Assembly: GCA_900318545.1 (NCBI GenBank)
Contig: ONLC01000170.1
Coordinates: forward strand, 1 to 5,224
Origin: an uncultured Eubacteriales bacterium
Lineage (GTDB): Bacteria > Bacillota > Clostridia > Oscillospirales > Ruminococcaceae
Reading direction: 5' to 3'
DNA: 5,224 nucleotides
Shown here piece after piece: positions 1-5,224 of the stretch; within the stretch, counting starts at the first letter, position 1; every line of letters begins with the position of its first letter. Under the pieces are notes generated by a model. It was not told where the DNA came from, made no database searches, and was given only the letters and a program-made list of their open reading frames with translations. Made by a program: the position numbers and the translations under genes.

Positions 1-456
1 AAGGTTAAGAAGGCTTCCTCTCAGCTTCTTCATAAGAACGGCCATGATCCCTCGCCCGAGGAGATCGCCAAGGAGCTCGATATGAGCGTTGAAAGAGTAA
101 GAGAGATCATGCGTATAGCTCAGGACCCTGTATCGCTTGAAACACCTATCGGCGAGGAGGAGGACTCTCACCTCGGTGACTTTATCCCCGATGATGATGC
201 TCCCGCACCTGCCGAGGCAGCATCGCTGGTGCTTCTGAAGGAGCAGATAGATCAGGTGCTCTCCACCCTTACCGAGAGGGAGGAGAAGGTGCTTCGTCTG
301 CGTTTCGGTCTGGAGGACGGCCGTTCAAGGACACTTGAGGAGGTCGGACAGGAGTTCAACGTTACACGTGAGCGTATCCGTCAGATCGAGGCAAAGGCTC
401 TCAGAAAGCTGCGTCACCCCAACAGAAGCAATAAGGTAAGAGACTTCATCGACTGA
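1..456 (+). CDS. rpoD: RNA polymerase primary sigma factor (RpoD/SigA), C-terminal part, 5' end outside window
   Basis: This is the 3' part (151 codons) of the primary sigma-70 factor, which directs RNA polymerase to housekeeping promoters. The frame is open from base 1, so the gene begins upstream; the ATG at 82 is an internal Met within region 3. Visible residues 1-45 are sigma region 3 (helix-turn-helix-like PSPEEIAKELDMS). Residues about 55-70 (DSHLGDFIPDDDAPAP) match the region 3.2 'sigma finger' that enters the active-site cleft. Residues 78-105 are region 4.1 (LTEREEKVLRLRFGL). Residues 110-140 are the region 4.2 helix-turn-helix with the recognition helix VTRERIRQIEAKALRKLRHP, which contacts the -35 element. 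The protein ends in the usual short tail after this motif. All key residues look intact, so it should be functional. No terminator follows; the next gene starts 14 bp downstream, so read-through is likely. Regions 1 and 2 cannot be seen. Confidence 0.97.
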   Translation, partial: KVKKASSQLLHKNGHDPSPEEIAKELDMSVERVREIMRIAQDPVSLETPIGEEEDSHLGDFIPDDDAPAPAEAASLVLLKEQIDQVLSTLTEREEKVLRLRFGLEDGRSRTLEEVGQEFNVTRERIRQIEAKALRKLRHPNRSNKVRDFID

Positions 457-459
457 TCT

Positions 460-465
460 AAGGAG
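460..465 (+). promoter_or_regulatory. Ribosome binding site of the Rrf2 regulator gene
   Basis: AAGGAG lies 5 nt before the ATG at 471, inside the 14-bp gap after the sigma factor stop. It supports that start codon. No promoter-like -35/-10 pair is evident in the gap, which suggests that transcription comes from upstream. Confidence 0.85.
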
Positions 466-470
466 CACCA

Positions 471-902
471 ATGTTCATCACACTTGAATCCGACTATGCT
501 GTAAGGATAGTTTCGGCACTATGCAAAAGCGGCGAAAAGCTTGATGCAAAGAGCATTTCCGAGCAGACAGGAGTTACCCTGAGGTTTACTCTGAAAATAC
601 TCAGAAAGCTTGTCAGTGCAGGTCTTGTAAAATCCTTCAAGGGCACTAAGGGCGGCTACATAATTGAAGATGACCCGAAGGATATTACGCTTCGGACAGT
701 TATAGAGGCTATAGAGGGCAGGTATTACTTTTCGAGGTGCCTCTCTCCCGACTGCGAATGCAATGCAGGAAATGAGGATGTATGCAATCACCGAAAGGCT
801 TTCGCAGAGGTGAGCGAGCTTGTCAGAGACAGGCTTGATACCTACAATTTCTATGACCTTGTCTGTTCAGCCGAGCCTTCACCCCTGAAAGAGGAAAAAT
901 GA
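471..902 (+). CDS. Rrf2 family transcriptional regulator with cysteine cluster (probable Fe-S sensor)
   Basis: This 143-residue protein has the length and layout of the Rrf2 family (IscR, NsrR, CymR), dimeric winged-helix DNA-binding repressors or activators. It opens with the family-like start MFITLESDYAVRIV. Residues about 25-52 form the helix-turn-helix (AKSISEQTGVTLRFTLKILRKL). Residues 57-64 (FKGTKGGY) are the wing, close to the family consensus GxxGGY. The region after it carries C90, C95, C97 and C105 plus H107. In IscR and NsrR, three cysteines at this place hold an iron-sulfur cluster that senses Fe-S status, oxygen or nitric oxide. Spacing here is not identical to either, so the ligand set and signal are unknown. 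Residues about 108-127 should form the long dimerisation helix. The gene follows the sigma factor gene by 14 bp and overlaps the next by 4 bp. Its targets cannot be read from this window; a redox, NO or iron role is inference from the family. Confidence 0.92.
   Translation: MFITLESDYAVRIVSALCKSGEKLDAKSISEQTGVTLRFTLKILRKLVSAGLVKSFKGTKGGYIIEDDPKDITLRTVIEAIEGRYYFSRCLSPDCECNAGNEDVCNHRKAFAEVSELVRDRLDTYNFYDLVCSAEPSPLKEEK
890..895 (+). promoter_or_regulatory. Ribosome binding site of the GH25-like gene, inside the end of the Rrf2 gene
   Basis: AGAGGA lies 3 nt before the ATG at 899 and sits within the last codons of the Rrf2 gene. Together with the ATGA stop/start overlap at 899-902 it supports this start and suggests translational coupling to the upstream gene. 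The core GAGG is a reasonable but not perfect match to the anti-Shine-Dalgarno sequence. Confidence 0.65.
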
Positions 903-1798
903 GTAAGAAATTCAAGCTTGATAAAAAAGCCAAACAGCGTATAGAACAGCAATTCCCCGATGATACAGTCGGGGAATTTGCAGATCATGAGGACTACGAT
1001 CCCGAAGAGGAAGAGCGGACAGCTCAGAAAAAACGCAGAAGAGCAAGGCTTACAGCAAGGTTTATGATAAGGCTCACAGCGTTTTTTATGCTCCTTGTGC
1101 TGATAATGGTCTCGGTGATGCTCTACACGGGCTATATCTGGTTCAATGAGCCAAGAAAGCGTGATTATCCCTGTCGGGGTGTCATAGTCGATAATGATAT
1201 GGGACAGATAGGCTGGCAGGCATTTTCGGGGCAGAATATCAGCTTTGCCTACATTACAGCCACCAAGGGCAAGGACTATATCGACGAGCGTTTTGAGTAT
1301 AACAAGAAAAACGCAGCCTCCACCGAGCTTTATATAGGCTATCTTCACCTTTTTGAGCCCGATGAAAACGGCAGAGCACAGGCTGAGCACTTCATTGAAG
1401 CGGTCGGAGAAAGCATGGCAGGCAGACTTATACCTGCTGTGAGTATAGAGCTTCGAGGACTTGACAGGGTGTTCTCGCCCGATGAGGACAACAGCCTTGA
1501 AAATCTGCAGGAGTTTGTTACTGAGATAGAAGCACAGTACGGAGTATCTCCGATTATACTTTGCCGCTATGGCGAGTATGAGGATATGGTCTTACCGAAC
1601 GAGGAGCTTTCGGGCTGTAAAATATGGACAGACTCGGTCTTTACAAAGCCCAAAAAGGGACTGAACTGGACACTCTGGACGTATTCTCCGAGGGTAAGAC
1701 TCAAATACTATGAAACGAACTCGTATCTCGATGCAGTTGTTTTCAATGGCAGCGAGGAGAAGTTCCGTGAGCTTATAGTCCCGAAAAACGGACAGTAA
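899..1798 (+). CDS. Membrane-anchored GH25 (lysozyme-like) domain protein with altered active site
   Basis: This 299-residue protein has a charged cytoplasmic N-terminus (Lys-rich 1-14, acidic 28-40, then KKRRRAR at 44-50), one transmembrane helix at about 55-81, and an outer domain from about 92 to 299. Basic residues before the helix predict N-in, C-out topology without cleavage. The outer domain follows glycoside hydrolase family 25, muramidases that cut MurNAc-GlcNAc bonds of peptidoglycan. Landmarks are GVIVDNDMG (94-102, family GxDVSxxxG), IGWQAF (104-109), FAYITATKG (116-124), IGYLHLF (146-152), AQAEHF (160-165), PAVSIE (179-184, family PxxDxE), LWTYS (259-263, family WQYS) and LDAVVFNG (277-284, family vDlN.f.G). 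In this alignment the first catalytic Asp is Ile96 and the Asp of DxE is Ser182, while Glu184 and Asp278 remain. It may be a weak or inactive enzyme, or a wall-binding protein; Asp98 could stand in for the lost Asp. C222 and C240 might pair outside the cell. It is the last gene before the terminator. Confidence 0.82.
   Translation: MSKKFKLDKKAKQRIEQQFPDDTVGEFADHEDYDPEEEERTAQKKRRRARLTARFMIRLTAFFMLLVLIMVSVMLYTGYIWFNEPRKRDYPCRGVIVDNDMGQIGWQAFSGQNISFAYITATKGKDYIDERFEYNKKNAASTELYIGYLHLFEPDENGRAQAEHFIEAVGESMAGRLIPAVSIELRGLDRVFSPDEDNSLENLQEFVTEIEAQYGVSPIILCRYGEYEDMVLPNEELSGCKIWTDSVFTKPKKGLNWTLWTYSPRVRLKYYETNSYLDAVVFNGSEEKFRELIVPKNGQ
951..978 (+). repeat. Perfect 10-bp inverted repeat (hairpin) within the GH25-like gene
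   Basis: AATTCCCCGA at 951-960 is exactly complementary to TCGGGGAATT at 969-978, with an 8-nt spacer (TGATACAG). In RNA this would be a 10-bp stem with four or five G-C pairs, starting 52 nt after the start codon. It is followed by TTG rather than a U-tract, so it does not look like an ordinary intrinsic terminator. It could slow ribosomes, stabilise or process the transcript, or be incidental to the coding sequence (QQFPDDTVGEFA). Confidence 0.6.
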
Positions 1799-1806
1799 AT
1801 AAGTAC

Positions 1807-1846
1807 AAAAAAGAGGACTTTTGCAATTGCAAGAGCCCTCTTTTTA
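1807..1846. terminator. Bidirectional Rho-independent terminator between convergent genes
   Basis: AAAAAGAGG at 1808-1816 pairs with CCTCTTTTT at 1837-1845. The inner arm CTTTTGC (1818-1824) pairs with GCAAGAG (1829-1835) through one G-U pair, leaving loop AATT and one A-C mismatch (1817/1836). On the + strand the right arm ends in TTTTT (1841-1845); on the - strand the A-run at 1807-1812 reads as TTTTTT. It can therefore end the sigma/Rrf2/GH25-like transcript, whose last stop is at 1796-1798, and the ABC exporter transcript, whose last stop is at 1847-1849. It fills almost the whole 48-bp gap. Confidence 0.9.
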
Positions 1847-3601
1847 TTATTGTGATGCTGCAAACTGAGCATTATACAGCTCAGCGTAGAAGCCGTTTTT
1901 CTCAATAAGCTCCGAGTGCGTACCCTGCTCAACTATGTGTCCCGAACGCATAACTATGATCGTATCGGCATTTCTGACAGTCGAGAGCCTGTGCGCTATA
2001 ATGAAGCTTGTTCTGCCCTTCATCATTTTCTCAAAGGCACGCTGGATCCTTATCTCGGTTCGTGTATCAATCGAGGATGTCGCCTCGTCAAGAATAAGCA
2101 TAGGCGGCAGCGAGAGCATTACCCTCGCAATGCAGAGAAGCTGCTTCTGCCCCTGAGAGATGGTCGCAAAGGCATCAGAAACGATGGTATCGTAGCCTTT
2201 GGGGAGCCTTTTTATAAAGCTGTGGCAGTGTGCAGATTTTGCCGCTGCGATTATTTCATCGTCTGTTGCATCGGGCTTAGCGTATGCGATATTCTCTCTG
2301 ATAGTGCCTGTTTTAAGCCAGGTCTCCTGCAATACCATTCCGTACACCGAGCGCAGCGACCGCCTTGTGCAGTCCCTTATCGGAGTGCCGCTTACCTTGA
2401 TGTCTCCGCTGTCGGTATCGTAGAACCTCATCAGCAGGTTTATCATAGTGGTCTTTCCGCAGCCTGTAGGACCTACTATAGCAATACGCTGACCGCTTTT
2501 CACTTGAAGATCAAAGTTCTCGATAAGCGGAACCTTAGGGTCATAGCTGAAATACACGTTCTCGATATTTACAGTGCCGTCAACCGAGCTTAGCACCTTT
2601 GCATTTTCAGCTTCGGGAAGCTCCTCGTCAAGTGCTATAAGCTCAAACACTCTCTGTGCCGAGGCAAGGGCACTTTGCAGCTCCGTAATAACTCCCGATA
2701 TTTCATTAAACGGCTTAGTGTACTGATTAGCATAGGTCAGAAAGCTTGTAAGCTTGCCGACAGAGAAGTTTCCGCTGATAACAGCCAGTGCTCCGATTAT
2801 CCCGACCGAGCTGTACACAAGACCGTTTATAAACCTTGTTGAGGGGTTAGTAAGTGAAGAAAAGAACGTAGCCCTGACACCTATCTCATTAAGGTGCTGA
2901 TTGAGCTTTTCAAAAAGCTCCTCGCTCTTTTCCTCATAGCAGAAGGCAGCAACGGTTTTGCTGTTTCCTGTCATTTCCTCAACCAGCGAGGTAAGCTCGC
3001 CCCTTGCCTTTGACTGCTCGTGGAAGAGCTTAAATGTATTTCGGGATATAAACCTTGCCACAAACAGCGATAGGGGAGTTATCAGCATTACTGTCAGGGC
3101 AATCCTCAGATTAATTGAGATCATAAAGATAAGTGTACCGAAAATTGTACAGATACCCGTAAACAGCTGAGAAAAGCCCATCAGCAGACCGTCAGAGATC
3201 TGCTCTGTGTCCGTGATTATACGGCTGATTATATCGCCGTGAGGGTGAGAGTCTATATACGACAGCGGCAGTCTGTGAAGCTTGTCATAGGCATCATTTC
3301 GTATCTGCTGAACAACGCAGTAGGTAATCCTGTTCGTACACAGCGACATAAGCCACTGCGTTATGCCTGTTACAAGAGCCACAATTCCAAGCTTTATGAG
3401 TATAGCGCCAAGCTCATGGAAGTCAACATCATTGCTTCCGTGTACCTGATCGACTGCGTTGCCGATAAGAATAGGTGCATACAGCGTTGCCGCAACGCTT
3501 ATCACGGACAAAAGCATCGACAGAACAAACAGTGCCTTGTAGGGCTTAGCGTAGGCGAGAAGCGGTTTTAATACAGAGTTGTCTTTTTTCTTACTTTTCA
3601 T
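1847..3601 (-). CDS. ABC exporter half-transporter, catalytic-site partner (TM288/LmrD/BmrD-like)
   Basis: This 584-residue protein fuses a six-helix exporter membrane domain (about 1-325) to an ATP-binding domain (about 343-584). Membrane helices lie near 23-45, 64-90, 139-162, 163-186, 245-275 and 280-300. Motifs are Walker A GPTGCGKTT (377-385), Q-loop Gln425, signature ISQGQ (481-485), Walker B MLILDE (501-506, catalytic Glu506) and switch His537 (IAHR). Gly to Gln in the usual LSGGQ signature, with intact Glu and His, is the pattern of the TM288-type subunit in heterodimeric exporters. The start at 3601 is chosen because AGGAGG lies 9 nt upstream and the protein then begins MKSKKKDNSVLKPLLAYAKPYK, a normal family N-terminus. 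An in-frame ATG at 3658 would add 19 Arg-rich residues and would lie deep inside the partner gene. The gene overlaps the upstream ABC gene by 11 bp and precedes the shared terminator. Substrate is unknown; relatives export drugs, lipids or peptides. Confidence 0.95.
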   Translation of the reverse strand: MKSKKKDNSVLKPLLAYAKPYKALFVLSMLLSVISVAATLYAPILIGNAVDQVHGSNDVDFHELGAILIKLGIVALVTGITQWLMSLCTNRITYCVVQQIRNDAYDKLHRLPLSYIDSHPHGDIISRIITDTEQISDGLLMGFSQLFTGICTIFGTLIFMISINLRIALTVMLITPLSLFVARFISRNTFKLFHEQSKARGELTSLVEEMTGNSKTVAAFCYEEKSEELFEKLNQHLNEIGVRATFFSSLTNPSTRFINGLVYSSVGIIGALAVISGNFSVGKLTSFLTYANQYTKPFNEISGVITELQSALASAQRVFELIALDEELPEAENAKVLSSVDGTVNIENVYFSYDPKVPLIENFDLQVKSGQRIAIVGPTGCGKTTMINLLMRFYDTDSGDIKVSGTPIRDCTRRSLRSVYGMVLQETWLKTGTIRENIAYAKPDATDDEIIAAAKSAHCHSFIKRLPKGYDTIVSDAFATISQGQKQLLCIARVMLSLPPMLILDEATSSIDTRTEIRIQRAFEKMMKGRTSFIIAHRLSTVRNADTIIVMRSGHIVEQGTHSELIEKNGFYAELYNAQFAASQ

Positions 3602-5224
3602 ACTGCGCTGCCTCCTCTGCCGAAAGCTGAGACTGACATATCTCCTGATAGACCTCACAGCTTTTAATAAGCTCCGGGTGAGTGCCTATACCTGCAATTC
3701 TGCCGTCATCAAGCACAACTATTTTGTCAGCGTGCCTAATAGAGGACACCCTCTGCGACACGATAAACACAGTAAGCCCCTGAGTTTTTTCAGCGATAGC
3801 CTTTCTGAGAGCCGCATCGGTAGCAAGGTCAAGTGCCGAGGCTGAGTCATCAAGTATCAGCATTTCGGGGCTTCCGATAAGAGCCCTTGCAATAGTGAGC
3901 CTTTGCCTCTGACCGCCCGAAAGGTTCTTGCCCTCCTGATTGATCATAGTATCGAGGGCATCGGGCTTCATCATTACAAAATCCTTTGCCTGAGCTATCT
4001 CAAGTGCCCTCATGATCTCCTCGTCTGAGGCGTTCTCGTCACGCCATTTCATATTTTCTCTGATAGTTCCCTTGAAGAGTACCGCCCTCTGGGGTACTAT
4101 GCCTATCCGTTTTCTCAGCTGTTTAAGAGGGTACTTTCTTACATCAACGCCGTCAACGAGTACCTCGCCCGAGTTCACATCGTAAAACCTGGGAATCAGG
4201 TTTACAAGGGTCGATTTACCCGAGCCCGTACCGCCTATCAGCCCGACAGTTTCCCCTCGCTTTACTGAGAAGCTTATCCCTTCAAGCTCGGGGTCATCAT
4301 CGGCGTGATAGGAGAAAACACAGCTTCTGAACTCCACCGCAGGAGCGTTCCTGTCGGTTTCTATCTCGGTTTCCGAGCCGTCGCTGATCGAGGTCTTAAT
4401 ATCAAACACATCGTTTATTCTTACAGCCGATGCCTGCATTCTTGTAATGCTCGTAACCAGCAAGGTCATAGCAAGCAGAGCTAAAAGAATCTGATTCATA
4501 TAGTTTACAAGGGCTATCAGCTCTCCCTGAGATATCCAGCCTGTATAAACAAGGTCTCCGCCCTGCCATAGTATAGCAATTATTGCGATGTTTACTATCA
4601 CATAGGTCAGCGGATTCATCAAAGCCGAGATCCGCCCTGCGATTATCTGTCTGCGTTTTAAGTCCTCTGCTTCCTTGGCAAAGTCAGCCATTTCATTTTC
4701 CTGTCTTGAAAATGCTCTGATAACCCTTGCGCCTGTCAGTGTCTCCGAGGTTAAAAGATTGGTCTTATCGACCTGCTTTTGAATATCCTTGAAGCGGGGA
4801 GTTGTCACCGCCATTATCTTGTAGATAACAAAGGCGAGTATCACCGTCATAACAAGGAAGATAAGCGTAACCTTTACCGTGATAGTAAACGCCATAATAA
4901 CCGAGCCTATAACAATGAACGGAGACCTCAGAAACAGCCGCAGGAGCATATTTACACCTGTCTGCACAGTGTTTACGTCAGAGGTCATTCTTGTTACAAG
5001 CGTGTGGCTGCCGATCTTATCGACCTCAGCGTAGGACAGCGTATTGATATGGTGGAACAGGTCACGCCTGAGAGCCGTTGCAAAGCCCAGTGACGCCTTT
5101 GCCGCAAAGTACTGAGCCGTCAGAGCACAGGCAAGCCCCAGCGCACCCAGCAGTATCAGCACCAGCCCCATTTTGTAGATATAGCCGCTGTCAGCCTTCT
5201 TTATGCCGACATCTATCATATTTT
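3591..5224 (-). CDS. ABC exporter half-transporter, degenerate-site partner (TM287/LmrC/BmrC-like), N-terminus outside window
   Basis: The frame stays open to the right edge, and the first visible Met (5219) falls in the MIDVGI stretch normally found after the first membrane helix. About 40-50 N-terminal residues, including helix 1, therefore probably lie beyond the window. From that Met, 542 residues are visible: membrane helices near 15-38, 95-117, 118-138, 200-222 and 232-258, then an ATP-binding domain from about 294. Motifs are Walker A GGTGSGKST (329-337), Q-loop Gln377, signature LSGGQ (433-437), Walker B MLILDD (453-458) and switch loop VSQR (487-490). Asp458 replaces the catalytic Glu and Gln489 replaces the switch His, so this subunit's own Walker site should hydrolyse ATP poorly. 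Its intact LSGGQ would complete the partner's active site. This is the TM287-type half of a heterodimeric exporter. Its TAA overlaps the next gene's ATG in an 11-bp overlap (ATGAAAAGTAA), consistent with coupled, balanced synthesis. The promoter is outside the window and the substrate is unknown. Confidence 0.95.
   Translation of the reverse strand, partial: NMIDVGIKKADSGYIYKMGLVLILLGALGLACALTAQYFAAKASLGFATALRRDLFHHINTLSYAEVDKIGSHTLVTRMTSDVNTVQTGVNMLLRLFLRSPFIVIGSVIMAFTITVKVTLIFLVMTVILAFVIYKIMAVTTPRFKDIQKQVDKTNLLTSETLTGARVIRAFSRQENEMADFAKEAEDLKRRQIIAGRISALMNPLTYVIVNIAIIAILWQGGDLVYTGWISQGELIALVNYMNQILLALLAMTLLVTSITRMQASAVRINDVFDIKTSISDGSETEIETDRNAPAVEFRSCVFSYHADDDPELEGISFSVKRGETVGLIGGTGSGKSTLVNLIPRFYDVNSGEVLVDGVDVRKYPLKQLRKRIGIVPQRAVLFKGTIRENMKWRDENASDEEIMRALEIAQAKDFVMMKPDALDTMINQEGKNLSGGQRQRLTIARALIGSPEMLILDDSASALDLATDAALRKAIAEKTQGLTVFIVSQRVSSIRHADKIVVLDDGRIAGIGTHPELIKSCEVYQEICQSQLSAEEAAQYEK
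3611..3616 (-). promoter_or_regulatory. Ribosome binding site deciding the start of the second ABC gene
   Basis: A perfect AGGAGG (CCTCCT on the + strand) lies 9 nt before the ATG at 3601, inside the end of the upstream ABC gene. It favours the 3601 start over the in-frame ATG at 3658. Confidence 0.88.

Noticed and set aside
82..456. ATG at 82 as the start of a short separate sigma-like gene
   Set aside because: The frame is open to base 1, and the upstream codons (KVKKASSQLLHKNGHDPSPEE) continue normal sigma region 3, so this is an internal Met of a gene cut by the window edge.
951..985. Intragenic hairpin as an intrinsic terminator or attenuator
   Set aside because: There is no run of T after the stem (TTGCAGATC follows), so termination is not supported; it is kept only as an inverted repeat.
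851..1390. 179-codon open frame on the - strand opposite the GH25-like gene
   Set aside because: It lies antisense to well-supported Rrf2 and GH25-like coding sequence, and its translation shows no recognisable domain, so it is best explained as a by-product of codon bias.
1916..2593. 225-codon open frame on the + strand opposite the ABC ATP-binding domain
   Set aside because: It is fully antisense to conserved ABC motifs; its Cys/Arg/His-rich translation has no family resemblance.
3602..3658. Upstream in-frame ATG at 3658 for the second ABC gene
   Set aside because: It would add 19 Arg-rich residues not typical of the family and lie far inside the first ABC gene; the ATG at 3601 has a perfect AGGAGG and a normal N-terminus.
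5217..5219. ATG at 5219 as the true start of the first ABC gene
   Set aside because: MIDVGI is normally located after the first membrane helix in this family, so starting here would lose helix 1; the frame also remains open to the window edge.
1..5224. CRISPR array, toxin-antitoxin, insertion sequence or defence island
   Set aside because: No regularly spaced direct repeats, transposase motifs or terminal inverted repeats were seen, and the window is filled by five conventional genes.

Overview
The window looks like chromosomal DNA from a low-to-moderate GC Firmicute, most likely a gut Clostridia of the Ruminococcus/Oscillospiraceae type. This is inferred from purine-rich AAGGAG/AGGAGG ribosome binding sites, tight gene packing, balanced GC, and protein styles typical of that group (a Cys-rich Rrf2 regulator and a paired LmrCD/BmrCD-type ABC exporter). 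No 16S or other decisive taxonomic marker is present, so the genus is a guess.

Layout: two converging gene groups meet at about 1800-1846. On the + strand, from the left edge, are the 3' part of the primary sigma factor gene (rpoD/sigA, 1-456), an Rrf2-family regulator with an iron-sulfur-type cysteine cluster (471-902), and a membrane-anchored protein with a GH25 lysozyme-like extracellular domain (899-1798). They are separated by 14 bp and by a 4-bp ATGA overlap, so they look co-transcribed. On the - strand, from the right edge, are two ABC exporter half-transporters: the first (3591-5224) is cut off by the window edge at its N-terminus, and the second (1847-3601) is complete. They overlap by 11 bp. 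The 48-bp gap between the converging groups holds one hairpin with an A-run on its left and a T-run on its right, which fits a shared bidirectional terminator.

How the genes work together: the two ABC proteins carry complementary motif defects. One has Walker B Asp-Asp and a switch-loop Gln; the other has an SQGQ signature with intact catalytic Glu and His. This is the hallmark of a heterodimeric exporter with one degenerate and one catalytic ATP site. The + strand group joins housekeeping transcription (sigma factor), a possible redox/iron/NO-responsive regulator and a cell-wall-facing protein. A functional link among these three is not shown by the sequence beyond the operon-like arrangement.

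I see no CRISPR array, insertion sequence, tRNA/rRNA or defence system here, and no gene-free stretch above 300 bases. The least ordinary items are the GH25-like protein, whose usual catalytic acids appear partly lost, and a perfect 10-bp inverted repeat near the start of its gene. The window is otherwise mostly conventional.
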